From Casimicrobiaceae bacterium (GTDB taxonomy: Bacteria > Pseudomonadota > Gammaproteobacteria > Burkholderiales > Casimicrobiaceae): DNA of 5,018 nt. The translations under genes were made by a program, and so were the position numbers. The stretch spans positions 1 to 5,018 of the forward strand of contig CATPAO010000124.1 in NCBI GenBank assembly GCA_955652025.1. Reading direction: 5' to 3'. Below the pieces are notes generated by a model. That model was not told the origin of the DNA and searched no databases. It was given only the letters and a program-made list of their open reading frames with translations. This document shows, piece after piece, positions 1-5,018 of this stretch (the first letter of the stretch is position 1; the number at the start of each line of letters is the position of its first letter).

Positions 1-194
1 CCTTTGAGTCGGCGTTCGAGATCGCGAAAAAGCGCGTCGACGAGCGCGAAAAGTCGGAGGGCTATGCGCCGCCGTCGAATCCGCAAATATGGATGGGCGA
101 CGCAATGGCGGCCAAGCTGAAGGCGCTGCGCGTTCGCGGCCAACCCGGCGGTGTCACTGCGAGGTTCTTCGCGCCCGCCGCGCGGCTGGGATAG
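1..194 (+). CDS. C-terminal end of a probable C13 (legumain-like) family peptidase, 5' truncated
   Basis: An open frame enters from the left edge (first full codon at base 3) and gives 63 residues before a TAG stop at 192-194. The visible part starts FESAFEIAKKRVDEREK, a charged amphipathic helix, and continues with EGYAPPSNPQIWMG and a short helix AMAAKLKAL. A helix of the 'A...A...V.ERE' type, then 'P.SNPQ' and a glycine, is what I remember from the end of bacterial peptidase C13 proteins; this is recognition of a pattern, not a search. The catalytic His/Cys region would lie upstream, so activity cannot be judged. The last 20 or so residues (RVRGQPGG onward) look like a non-conserved tail. 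The next gene lies 83 bases downstream behind its own probable promoter, so the two are probably separate units. The coding call is fairly firm; the family call is moderate. Confidence 0.6.
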   Translation, partial: FESAFEIAKKRVDEREKSEGYAPPSNPQIWMGDAMAAKLKALRVRGQPGGVTARFFAPAARLG

Positions 195-205
195 GTGCCC
201 ATCGT

Positions 206-235
206 TTGACGGCGAAGGTGCACTACCGCGAGAAT
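206..235 (+). promoter_or_regulatory. Candidate sigma70-type promoter for the ABC transporter operon
   Basis: TTGACG at 206-211 matches the -35 consensus at five of six positions. It is followed after 18 bases by GAGAAT at 230-235, which matches the -10 consensus at four of six. A transcript would begin near 242 and have a leader of roughly 35 bases before the start codon at 278. The site sits in the only gap upstream of the transporter genes and just after the previous gene's stop. The -10 is weak, so this is a suggestion only. Confidence 0.35.
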
Positions 236-267
236 ACGCGCCAATTCAAAACAACGCTGGGGCTTAC

Positions 268-272
268 GGAGG
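268..272 (+). promoter_or_regulatory. Strong ribosome binding site that sets the binding-protein start at 278
   Basis: GGAGG lies five bases before ATG 278. It favours this start over the in-frame ATG at 89, and the protein then begins directly with a signal peptide. It is the best Shine-Dalgarno sequence in the window, as expected for a highly made periplasmic binding protein. Confidence 0.85.
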
Positions 273-277
273 AAATA

Positions 278-1297
278 ATGCATCGCCTGGGATCATGGAT
301 CGCGGCCGCGTTGGCCGCGTTGGTGCTCGCCGCGCCGTCGTATGCGCAGGTGCCCGAAAAACCGAAGATCACGATCGGGGTCGGGGGCAAGACGCTGTTC
401 TACTACCTGCCGCTGACGATCGCGCAGAGCAACGGCTACTTCAAAGCCGAAGGTCTCGACGTCGAGATCCAGGATTTTCCGGGCGGCGCGCGCGCGTTGC
501 AGGCGCTTCTGGGCGGCAGCGTCGACGTCGTTTCCGGAGCCTTCGAGCACACGATCACACAGCAAGCGAAGGGCCAAAACATCGAGGCGCTGGTATTGCA
601 GGGAAAATATGCGGGCATCGTGCTCGGCATGTCGAAGGCGAAGGCCGCGGCGTACAAGTCGCCGGCCGACCTGAACGGCATGAAGATCGGCGTCACCGCA
701 CCGGGATCGTCGACCAACATGTTCGTGAACATCCTGCTCGCCAAGGCAGGACTCAAGCCTGATGCCGTTGCGATCATCGGCGTCGGCGCCACCGCTGGCG
801 CAGTCGCGATCATGAAGCGCGGCGAGATCGATGCGATATCCAACCTGGACCCGGTGATCTCGCAACTCGAGTCCGACGGCACGATCGTGCCGGTGCTGGA
901 CACGCGGACCGCGAAAGGGATGCAGGACGTCTACGGCGGGGCCTACGCGGCCGGCTGCATTTACGTGCCGGTCGAGTTCTCGAAAAAGTACCCCAACACG
1001 GCGCAGGCAATCGTCAACGCCATGGTGCGCGCGCTCCGCTTCATCCAGCAGTCCACGCCGGATCGGATCGTCGCGGCCGTGCCGTCCGACTATTACACCG
1101 ACAAGGCGGCATACAAGGCGGTGCTCGAGAAAAACATCGAAACGTACAAGCATGACGGCGCGATCGGCATCGATGCGGCGAAAGCGGTCTATCGCGACCT
1201 GAAGAGCTTCGACCCGCAGGTGCAGACGGCGACGGTCGACGTGACCAAGAGCTACAACATGACGTTCCAGCAGAAGGCTGCGCAAAAGTACCGTTGA
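278..1297 (+). CDS. ABC transporter periplasmic substrate-binding protein, NMT1/SsuA-like
   Basis: This 339-residue protein captures a small solute in the periplasm and delivers it to the permease encoded two genes downstream. It starts with a Sec signal peptide: positive MHR, hydrophobic core at about 7-19, and a likely signal peptidase I cut after SYA at residue 23. There is no lipobox cysteine, so it should be soluble. The mature part has the features of the NMT1/THI5-like, COG0715 group: an ITIGVG strand (31-36), YLPLTIAQSNGYFKAEGLDVEI (43-64), a SVDVVSGAFEHT segment (81-92), SPADLNGMKIGVTAPGSST (128-146) at the start of the second lobe, and GEIDAISNLDPVI (182-194). The length is normal for the family. 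ATG 278 is chosen because a strong GGAGG precedes it; an in-frame ATG at 89 would put a 63-residue non-signal leader, overlapping the previous gene, in front. The TGA stop overlaps the ATPase start. The ligand cannot be read from the sequence: nitrate, sulfonates, taurine, pyrimidines and aromatic compounds all occur in this family. Confidence 0.93.
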   Translation: MHRLGSWIAAALAALVLAAPSYAQVPEKPKITIGVGGKTLFYYLPLTIAQSNGYFKAEGLDVEIQDFPGGARALQALLGGSVDVVSGAFEHTITQQAKGQNIEALVLQGKYAGIVLGMSKAKAAAYKSPADLNGMKIGVTAPGSSTNMFVNILLAKAGLKPDAVAIIGVGATAGAVAIMKRGEIDAISNLDPVISQLESDGTIVPVLDTRTAKGMQDVYGGAYAAGCIYVPVEFSKKYPNTAQAIVNAMVRALRFIQQSTPDRIVAAVPSDYYTDKAAYKAVLEKNIETYKHDGAIGIDAAKAVYRDLKSFDPQVQTATVDVTKSYNMTFQQKAAQKYR

Positions 1298-2133
1298 TGG
1301 AGCCGACCACCGCGGCGCACCGGACCGCGGATGCGGCCGTCGCGCTTGCCCTCGATCGCGTCACGTGCGCGTTTGCCGCGCCAAAGGACGGCAGACGTTA
1401 CACGGCGGTGAAGGACACATCGCTCGCGGTTCGCGTTGGCGAGTTCGTGTCCGTCGTGGGGCCGACCGGCTGCGGCAAGTCGACGCTCTTGAATGTCGCC
1501 GCCGGCCTGCTCGCACCGTCCGCGGGACGCGTGCTGGTCGACGGCGCGCCGCTCGCTGGTGTCAACGCCCGCGCAGGTTACATGTTCCAGTCCGACGCGT
1601 TGATGCCGTGGCGGAGCGCGCTCGACAATGTCGCCGCGGGGCTCGAGTTTCGAGGTGTTCCAATCCCGGAGCGGAACCTGCGTGCGCGCGAGTGGCTCGT
1701 CCGCGTCGGTCTCACCGGGTTCGGCGATCGGTATCCGCACCAGCTTTCCGGCGGCATGCGCAAGCGCGTCGCGCTGGCGCAGACGCTGATCCTCGATCCC
1801 GAGATGTTGCTGATGGACGAGCCATTCTCCGCGCTCGACGTCCAGACCCGCCAGCTCATGGAAAACGAGTTGCTCGATCTGTGGTCGGCCGATCGCAAGT
1901 CGGTGCTGTTCATCACGCACGATCTCGAGGAGGCGATCGCGCTGTCCGACCGCGTTGTCGTGCTGTCTGCCGGTCCGGAAACGCATCCGATCGGCGAGTT
2001 CGCGATCGACCTTCCGCGGCCGCGCGACGTCGCCGAGATCCGTATGTCGCCGCGCTTTGTCGATCTGCACGAGGCGATGTGGCGCGTGCTCAAGTCCGAA
2101 GTGCTCAAAGGCTATGCGCAAGGCAAGCGCTGA
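1297..2133 (+). CDS. ABC transporter ATP-binding protein, nitrate/sulfonate/taurine importer type
   Basis: This 278-residue cytoplasmic ATPase powers the importer made with the flanking binding protein and permease. All nucleotide-binding elements are present and intact: Walker A GPTGCGKST (55-63), Q-loop glutamine 98 in MFQSDALMPW, signature LSGGMRKR (150-157), Walker B LLMDEPF with the catalytic Glu at 175, D-loop SALD (178-181) and H-loop His208 in ITHDL. The 'LMPW' after the Q-loop and 'EEAIALSDRVVVLS' after the H-loop are typical of the SsuB/TauB/NrtD group. Length is usual, with a slightly long N-terminal extension of about 17 residues before the first strand. ATG 1297 shares its A with the preceding TGA (TGATG), which suggests coupled translation; TTG 1294 is in frame but less likely. 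No clear ribosome binding site precedes it, which also fits coupling. The 3' end overlaps the permease gene by 20 bases. Gene symbol is withheld because the substrate is unknown. Confidence 0.95.
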   Translation: MEPTTAAHRTADAAVALALDRVTCAFAAPKDGRRYTAVKDTSLAVRVGEFVSVVGPTGCGKSTLLNVAAGLLAPSAGRVLVDGAPLAGVNARAGYMFQSDALMPWRSALDNVAAGLEFRGVPIPERNLRAREWLVRVGLTGFGDRYPHQLSGGMRKRVALAQTLILDPEMLLMDEPFSALDVQTRQLMENELLDLWSADRKSVLFITHDLEEAIALSDRVVVLSAGPETHPIGEFAIDLPRPRDVAEIRMSPRFVDLHEAMWRVLKSEVLKGYAQGKR

Positions 2134-2938
2134 CGCGCGCCTCTCGCGCGGGCGCCTCGTCCTGTATCAAGCGCTCTTGATCGGCGCGCTGCTCGGCTTC
2201 TGGTTCCTGATGACCGAGCCGATCCTGGTTTCGGAAGCAAGCGCGAAGAACACGGCGTTCTTCTTCGGCCGACCGCTGCAAGTGATCAAAGTCGTGATCG
2301 AGTGGTTCATCAGCGGCAAGATCTACCCGCATCTTGCGATCACGCTATGGGAGACGGTGCTGGCGTTCGCGATCGGCAGCGTGCTCGGCCTGGGAATCGG
2401 CTTGTGGCTCGCGTTGTCGCCCATGGCATCCGCGCTCGCCGAACCGTACATCACCGCGATGAACGCGATGCCGCGCGTCATCCTGGCCCCGATCTTCGCC
2501 GTCTGGTTCGGTCTGGGCGTGCTGTCGAAGGTCGCGCTTGGCGTCACGCTGGTGTTCTTCATCGTCTTTTTCAACGTCTACCAAGGCGTGAAGGAAGTGA
2601 GCCCCGTCGTGCTCGCGAACGCACGGATGTTGGGGGCATCGAAACGCCAGCTGCTGCGCCACATCTACCTGCCGTCGGCGACGTCGTGGGTGTTCTCCAG
2701 CTTGCACACGTCGGTCGGCATGGCGTTCGTCGGCGCCGTCGTCGGCGAATACTTGGGCTCGGCAAAAGGGGTGGGGTACCTGATCCTGCAGGCCGAAGGT
2801 GTGTTCGACATCAACACCGTCATTGCAGGCATCCTGGTGCTGACATTGTTCGCGCTGTTGCTCGATTTCGTCGTCACGAAGATCGAGGCGCGGCTCCTCG
2901 TCTGGCGGCCGAAGACGGCGGAAACCGCATCGCTGTGA
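2114..2938 (+). CDS. ABC transporter permease, nitrate/sulfonate/taurine importer type (SsuC/TauC-like)
   Basis: This 274-residue inner-membrane protein should form the channel as a homodimer and couple to the ATPase. Hydrophobic segments lie at about 15-33, 78-101 (together with the preceding short helix), 119-137, 139-155, 200-213 and 233-253, consistent with six helices of the binding-protein-dependent permease (BPD_transp_1) fold. The cytoplasmic EAA loop, which docks on the ATPase, is seen at about 168-188: ANARMLGASKRQLLRHIYLP, with the conserved Gly and LP. A 'GEYLGSAKGVGYLI' stretch (211-224) is also family-typical. ATG 2114 is chosen because it gives a short basic N-terminus just before the first helix; AAAGG lies two bases upstream, which is close. 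This start places it 20 bases inside the ATPase gene. The frame stays open upstream to 1955, but that part is out-of-frame ATPase sequence. A loop of about 35 residues between helices 1 and 2 (EPILVSEASAKNT and onward) is probably periplasmic. Confidence 0.93.
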   Translation: MRKASADARLSRGRLVLYQALLIGALLGFWFLMTEPILVSEASAKNTAFFFGRPLQVIKVVIEWFISGKIYPHLAITLWETVLAFAIGSVLGLGIGLWLALSPMASALAEPYITAMNAMPRVILAPIFAVWFGLGVLSKVALGVTLVFFIVFFNVYQGVKEVSPVVLANARMLGASKRQLLRHIYLPSATSWVFSSLHTSVGMAFVGAVVGEYLGSAKGVGYLILQAEGVFDINTVIAGILVLTLFALLLDFVVTKIEARLLVWRPKTAETASL

Positions 2939-2961
2939 TCGCATCGCGCGCTAGGATGCGA
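2939..2961 (+). repeat. Short perfect inverted repeat after the permease stop
   Basis: TCGCATC (2939-2945) and GATGCGA (2955-2961) are perfect complements of 7 bases around a 9-base loop, starting one base after the permease stop codon. It could fold as a weak hairpin in the operon's 3' end. No run of T follows, so it is not a standard intrinsic terminator. It could instead be a protein-binding palindrome for the downstream promoter, or chance in GC-rich DNA. Confidence 0.4.
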
Positions 2962-2979
2962 CACGCCCGCGGCGCCGCC

Positions 2980-2988
2980 TGCTAGAGT
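2980..2988 (+). promoter_or_regulatory. Candidate extended -10 promoter element for the STAS-MBL-CHASE2 operon
   Basis: TGCTAGAGT fits the extended -10 form (TG, one base, then a hexamer matching TATAAT at four of six). A weak -35 (GCGACA at 2958-2963) lies 19 bases upstream and overlaps the right arm of the inverted repeat. A transcript from here would have a leader of about 27 bases before the STAS start. This is the only gap upstream of the three-gene cluster. The match is weak. Confidence 0.33.
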
Positions 2989-3021
2989 CACGCCTGGTCT
3001 AGGGAGCAAGGACTCGCGCAA

Positions 3022-3402
3022 ATGGAGTATGCCAGCCGCCGCTACGCCGATGTCATCGTCGCCATTCCGACCGGCAGAATCGACCATGCGAACGCCGAAG
3101 CGTTCAAGCGCTCGCTCGATCCGGACCTGCGCGAAGGCCACGCTGTGGTGCTGGATCTTGCCGGCGTCGAATACATCAGCAGCGTGGGGCTTCGCGTGCT
3201 AATGATTGCCGCCAAAGAACTGCACTCGAGCCAGCGCAAGCTTGCCGTCGCCGCACTGCAGCCGATCGTCGCCGAGATCATCAGCATCAGCCGCTTCGAT
3301 CTCATCCTCGCCGTGTTCTCGTCGATGCGGGTGGCGCTCGGGACGTTGTCCGCGCCGGCGCTCGCCGCCTACGATACCGCCGCGCAAGAGGGCGCGCCGT
3401 GA
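3022..3402 (+). CDS. Stand-alone STAS domain protein, anti-sigma-factor antagonist type (SpoIIAA/RsbV-like)
   Basis: This 126-residue cytoplasmic protein is a single STAS domain, the fold of phospho-switch proteins that bind or release a partner kinase or anti-sigma factor. Seen in order: an N-terminal strand VIVAIPTGRID (11-21), a helix AEAFKRSL (25-32), the strand AVVLDLAGVEYI (41-52), the switch loop SSVGLRVL (53-60), a helix to about 70, and the strand KLAVAAL. Ser54 aligns with the serine phosphorylated in SpoIIAA. The usual DSSG loop reads SSVG here, so the Asp before the serine is replaced by Ser, a variant common in proteobacterial STAS proteins. AAGGA lies nine bases before ATG 3022, and a possible promoter sits in the preceding gap. 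The last four bases overlap the hydrolase start (GTGA). No matching kinase, phosphatase or anti-sigma factor is visible in the window; it may be further downstream. The C-terminus after about 105 is a low-conservation Ala-rich tail. Confidence 0.88.
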   Translation: MEYASRRYADVIVAIPTGRIDHANAEAFKRSLDPDLREGHAVVLDLAGVEYISSVGLRVLMIAAKELHSSQRKLAVAALQPIVAEIISISRFDLILAVFSSMRVALGTLSAPALAAYDTAAQEGAP

Positions 3403-4355
3403 AGCAACTGCGTTTCTGGGGCACGCGCGGCTCGCTTCCGGTGGCGCTCACTGCTGCGGAAGTGCGCAAAAAGCTGACCATTGCAGTGCGCGGTGCCTCC
3501 GGACGCACGTTCGATTCCGCGGGCGCGCTCGACGACTATCTCGACGGTTTGGGAATGCCCGTCGCCGGAACGTTCGGCGGGCATTCGTCATGTGTCGAGA
3601 TCGTGACGGGCGGATCGGAGTACGTGTTGTGCGATCTCGGCAGCGGCGTGCGGCCGTTCGGCCAATCGGTGCTGGCCCGTCATGGCGCGACACCGCGGAC
3701 TTACCACATTTTCATGTCGCACATGCATTGGGACCACATCATGGGCCTGCCGTTCTTCACGCCGGCCTATGTTCCAGGTAATCGCCTGTACATCTACGGC
3801 GGCCATGCCGAGTTGGAGGCGGCATTGCGGCGACAGCAATCGCCGCCGTCGTTTCCGGTCGATTTCTCCGCACTTCGCGCGAGCCTGGAATTCGTCCGGT
3901 TGGAACCCGACACGCGCCATTCGATCGCCGGCATGGACGTGCTGCTCAAGCGGCAGCGGCACTCGGGTGATTCGTACGGCTACCGGTTCGAGGCCGGCGG
4001 ACGTGCCGTCGTGTACTCCACGGATTCCGAGCACAAGCTCTCCGACCCGGCCGAAACCGACGGCTTCGTCGATTTCTTCCGCGACGCCGACGTCGTCGTC
4101 TTCGACGCGATGTACTCGCTCGCCGAGGCGATCTCGGTGAAGGCGGATTGGGGACACTCGAGCAACATCGTCGGCGTGGAGTTGTGCCAGCGCGCGGGCG
4201 CGAAGCACTTGTGCATGTTCCACCACGAGCCGGCGTCGAACGACGAAGCGATCGCCCGGACGCTGGCGGATACGCGGCGCTTCGAGGAGATCACGCGGAC
4301 CGGCGCGCCGTTGCACGTGAGCGCTGCGTACGACGGCATGGAAATCGATTTGTGA
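3399..4355 (+). CDS. Metallo-beta-lactamase-fold metallohydrolase with inserted N-terminal segment
   Basis: This 318-residue protein is a probable dinuclear-metal hydrolase of the group related to RNase Z and PhnP. It opens with FWGTRGSLP (6-14), the usual first strand, and later shows GTFGGHSSCVEI (58-69). The metal-binding motif HMHWDH (108-113) supplies His108, His110, Asp112 and His113. Later candidates are His188 in RQRHSGDSYGYRF, the bridging Asp209 in YSTDSEH, and His253 in WGHSS and/or His275 in FHHEP. The site therefore looks complete and active. Between GTRGSLP and GTFGGHSS there are about 43 residues (15-57) where shorter relatives have roughly ten; I believe this insertion marks a recognisable subfamily, but that is from memory. 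No signal peptide is seen, so it should act in the cytoplasm. GTG 3399 overlaps the STAS stop (GTGA) and has AAGAGG seven bases upstream. The substrate is unknown: phosphodiesters or cyclic nucleotides are possible given the signalling neighbours, but this is inference. Confidence 0.9.
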   Translation: MKQLRFWGTRGSLPVALTAAEVRKKLTIAVRGASGRTFDSAGALDDYLDGLGMPVAGTFGGHSSCVEIVTGGSEYVLCDLGSGVRPFGQSVLARHGATPRTYHIFMSHMHWDHIMGLPFFTPAYVPGNRLYIYGGHAELEAALRRQQSPPSFPVDFSALRASLEFVRLEPDTRHSIAGMDVLLKRQRHSGDSYGYRFEAGGRAVVYSTDSEHKLSDPAETDGFVDFFRDADVVVFDAMYSLAEAISVKADWGHSSNIVGVELCQRAGAKHLCMFHHEPASNDEAIARTLADTRRFEEITRTGAPLHVSAAYDGMEIDL

Positions 4356-5018
4356 ACTCGCCGCCGGGAAGCGAGCCGGCGTCGTCTTCCCCCACTCGTA
4401 TCCGCAATATCGGCGTCGTCACACTGGTGGCGCTGACCGGGTTGCTATGGTGGGAGCCGTCGTGGCTTCTGCGCGGCGAAGCGGCCTGGTTCGACGCCTA
4501 TCAAAATCGCGCGCCGCGACGCCTCGAGTCGTCGCCGGCCGTCATCGTCGCGATCGACGACAAAAGCATCGCCGCGCTCGGTCAGTGGCCGTGGCCGCGC
4601 ACCGTGCTCGCACGACTGATTGGCAAAATCGCGAGTGCTAAGCCCGCGGCTATCGGTGTCGATATTCTCATGCCGGAACCGGACCGGCTCTCGCCGCAAT
4701 GGTTGCTCGGTCACGCCGAGCACGTCGACGCCGATCTCGCCGCGCGGCTCGCCGCGTTTCCATCCAACGACGCCGAACTCGCTCGTATCATGGCCGCCGT
4801 GCCGGTGGTGCTGGCGCTGGCCGGTACGACCGAGGCTTCGGGTGTCGTACTGCGCGCACCACCGATCACCGTCCGCGATTCGATGGCGCGCGACGAAACG
4901 GCGCCGCGACCGCCCGATGTCGTTCGATTCGCCGGCGTGGTCGGCAGCGTCGACGAAATCGATCGCGCGGCCGCCGGACGCGGATTGATCTCCGTCGTGC
5001 CGACGCGCGGCGTGGTTC
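4352..5018 (+). CDS. CHASE2-domain membrane sensor protein, N-terminal part (3' truncated by window)
   Basis: The frame runs open from GTG 4352 to the window end, giving 222 residues of a longer protein. It has a short polar N-terminus, one hydrophobic segment at about 19-34 (NIGVVTLVALTGLLWW), then an extracytoplasmic CHASE2 domain. Family-typical parts are WFDAYQNRAPR (46-56), SPAVIVAIDDKSIAALGQWPWPR (61-83), PAAIGVDILMPEPDRLSP (98-115), NDAELARIMAAVPVVLALAG (139-158) and AAGRGLISVVPTRGVV (207-222). CHASE2 domains sense unknown external signals and are usually followed by two or three membrane helices and a cytoplasmic effector: adenylate/guanylate cyclase, histidine kinase, Ser/Thr kinase or diguanylate cyclase. 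The effector here is outside the window. GTG 4352 overlaps the hydrolase stop by four bases (GTGA) and has GGAAA seven bases upstream; it is the only start that keeps the whole first membrane segment. The overlap suggests translation coupled to the hydrolase. Confidence 0.9.
   Translation, partial: MNSPPGSEPASSSPTRIRNIGVVTLVALTGLLWWEPSWLLRGEAAWFDAYQNRAPRRLESSPAVIVAIDDKSIAALGQWPWPRTVLARLIGKIASAKPAAIGVDILMPEPDRLSPQWLLGHAEHVDADLAARLAAFPSNDAELARIMAAVPVVLALAGTTEASGVVLRAPPITVRDSMARDETAPRPPDVVRFAGVVGSVDEIDRAAAGRGLISVVPTRGVV

Noticed and set aside
89..277. Upstream in-frame ATG at 89 as the start of the binding protein
   Set aside because: It would add 63 residues in front of a clear signal peptide and overlap the previous gene, while ATG 278 has a strong GGAGG at ideal spacing.
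195..277. Possible intrinsic terminator after the peptidase gene
   Set aside because: I see no GC-rich hairpin followed by a T run in this gap.
302..333. Repeated GCCGCGTTG-like units near the binding-protein start
   Set aside because: They encode the Ala/Leu-rich core of the signal peptide; this is compositional, not a functional repeat.
293..1285. Long reverse-strand open frame of 330 residues opposite the binding-protein gene
   Set aside because: It is extremely rich in Arg, Asp and His, has no recognisable domain, and mirrors a well-supported gene. It is the usual antisense artefact of GC-rich codon bias.
1294..1296. TTG at 1294 as the ATPase start
   Set aside because: ATG 1297 is directly adjacent, overlaps the TGA in the common TGATG form and is the stronger start codon.
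1252..2121. Reverse-strand open frame of 289 residues opposite the ATPase gene
   Set aside because: It lies over an ATPase with every expected motif; its composition (many Arg, His, Glu, Gln) is typical of antisense shadows and shows no domain.
1365..2180. Forward 271-residue open frame in another frame over the ATPase
   Set aside because: Arg/Ala-rich translation with no motifs; a shadow of the true frame.
278..2938. Naming the transporter genes ssuABC, tauABC or nrt
   Set aside because: The sequences support the family but not a substrate, and no pathway genes lie beside them.
3588..4316. Reverse-strand 242-residue open frame opposite the hydrolase
   Set aside because: Covers a gene with a complete metal-binding motif set; the translation is Arg/His-rich and featureless.

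Overview
The window is GC-rich, densely coded, and runs entirely on the + strand. Strong G/C preference at third codon positions, short intergenic gaps and stop/start overlaps suggest a proteobacterial chromosome. The protein families and their wording look most like a Betaproteobacterium (Burkholderiales or a relative), but that placement is an inference from memory of the families, not a search. I see no mobile element, CRISPR array, tRNA or rRNA.

Region 1 (1-194) is the 3' end of a gene whose product resembles the C-terminus of bacterial C13 (legumain-like) peptidases. An 83-base gap (195-277) follows, with a plausible sigma70-type promoter and a strong ribosome binding site.

Region 2 (278-2938) is a complete ABC import operon in the order periplasmic binding protein (NMT1/SsuA-like), ATPase, permease. 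The genes overlap by 1 and 20 bases. The binding protein would capture a small solute in the periplasm, the permease would form the channel and the ATPase would drive transport. The family covers nitrate, sulfonates, taurine, thiamine-pyrimidine precursors and others; nothing here fixes the substrate.

Region 3 (2939-3021) is a second 83-base gap with a small perfect inverted repeat, an extended -10-like motif and a good ribosome binding site. It separates the transporter from the next operon.

Region 4 (3022-5018) is a tightly coupled signalling-type cluster: a stand-alone STAS protein (anti-sigma-factor-antagonist type), a metallo-beta-lactamase-fold hydrolase with a full set of metal ligands, and the N-terminal part of a CHASE2 sensor protein cut by the window edge. 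Both junctions are 4-base GTGA overlaps. The STAS protein would be a phospho-switch, the CHASE2 protein a membrane sensor with an unseen cytoplasmic effector, and the hydrolase an enzyme of unknown substrate. This cluster is the most interesting part of the window; its joint function is inferred only from co-location and overlap.
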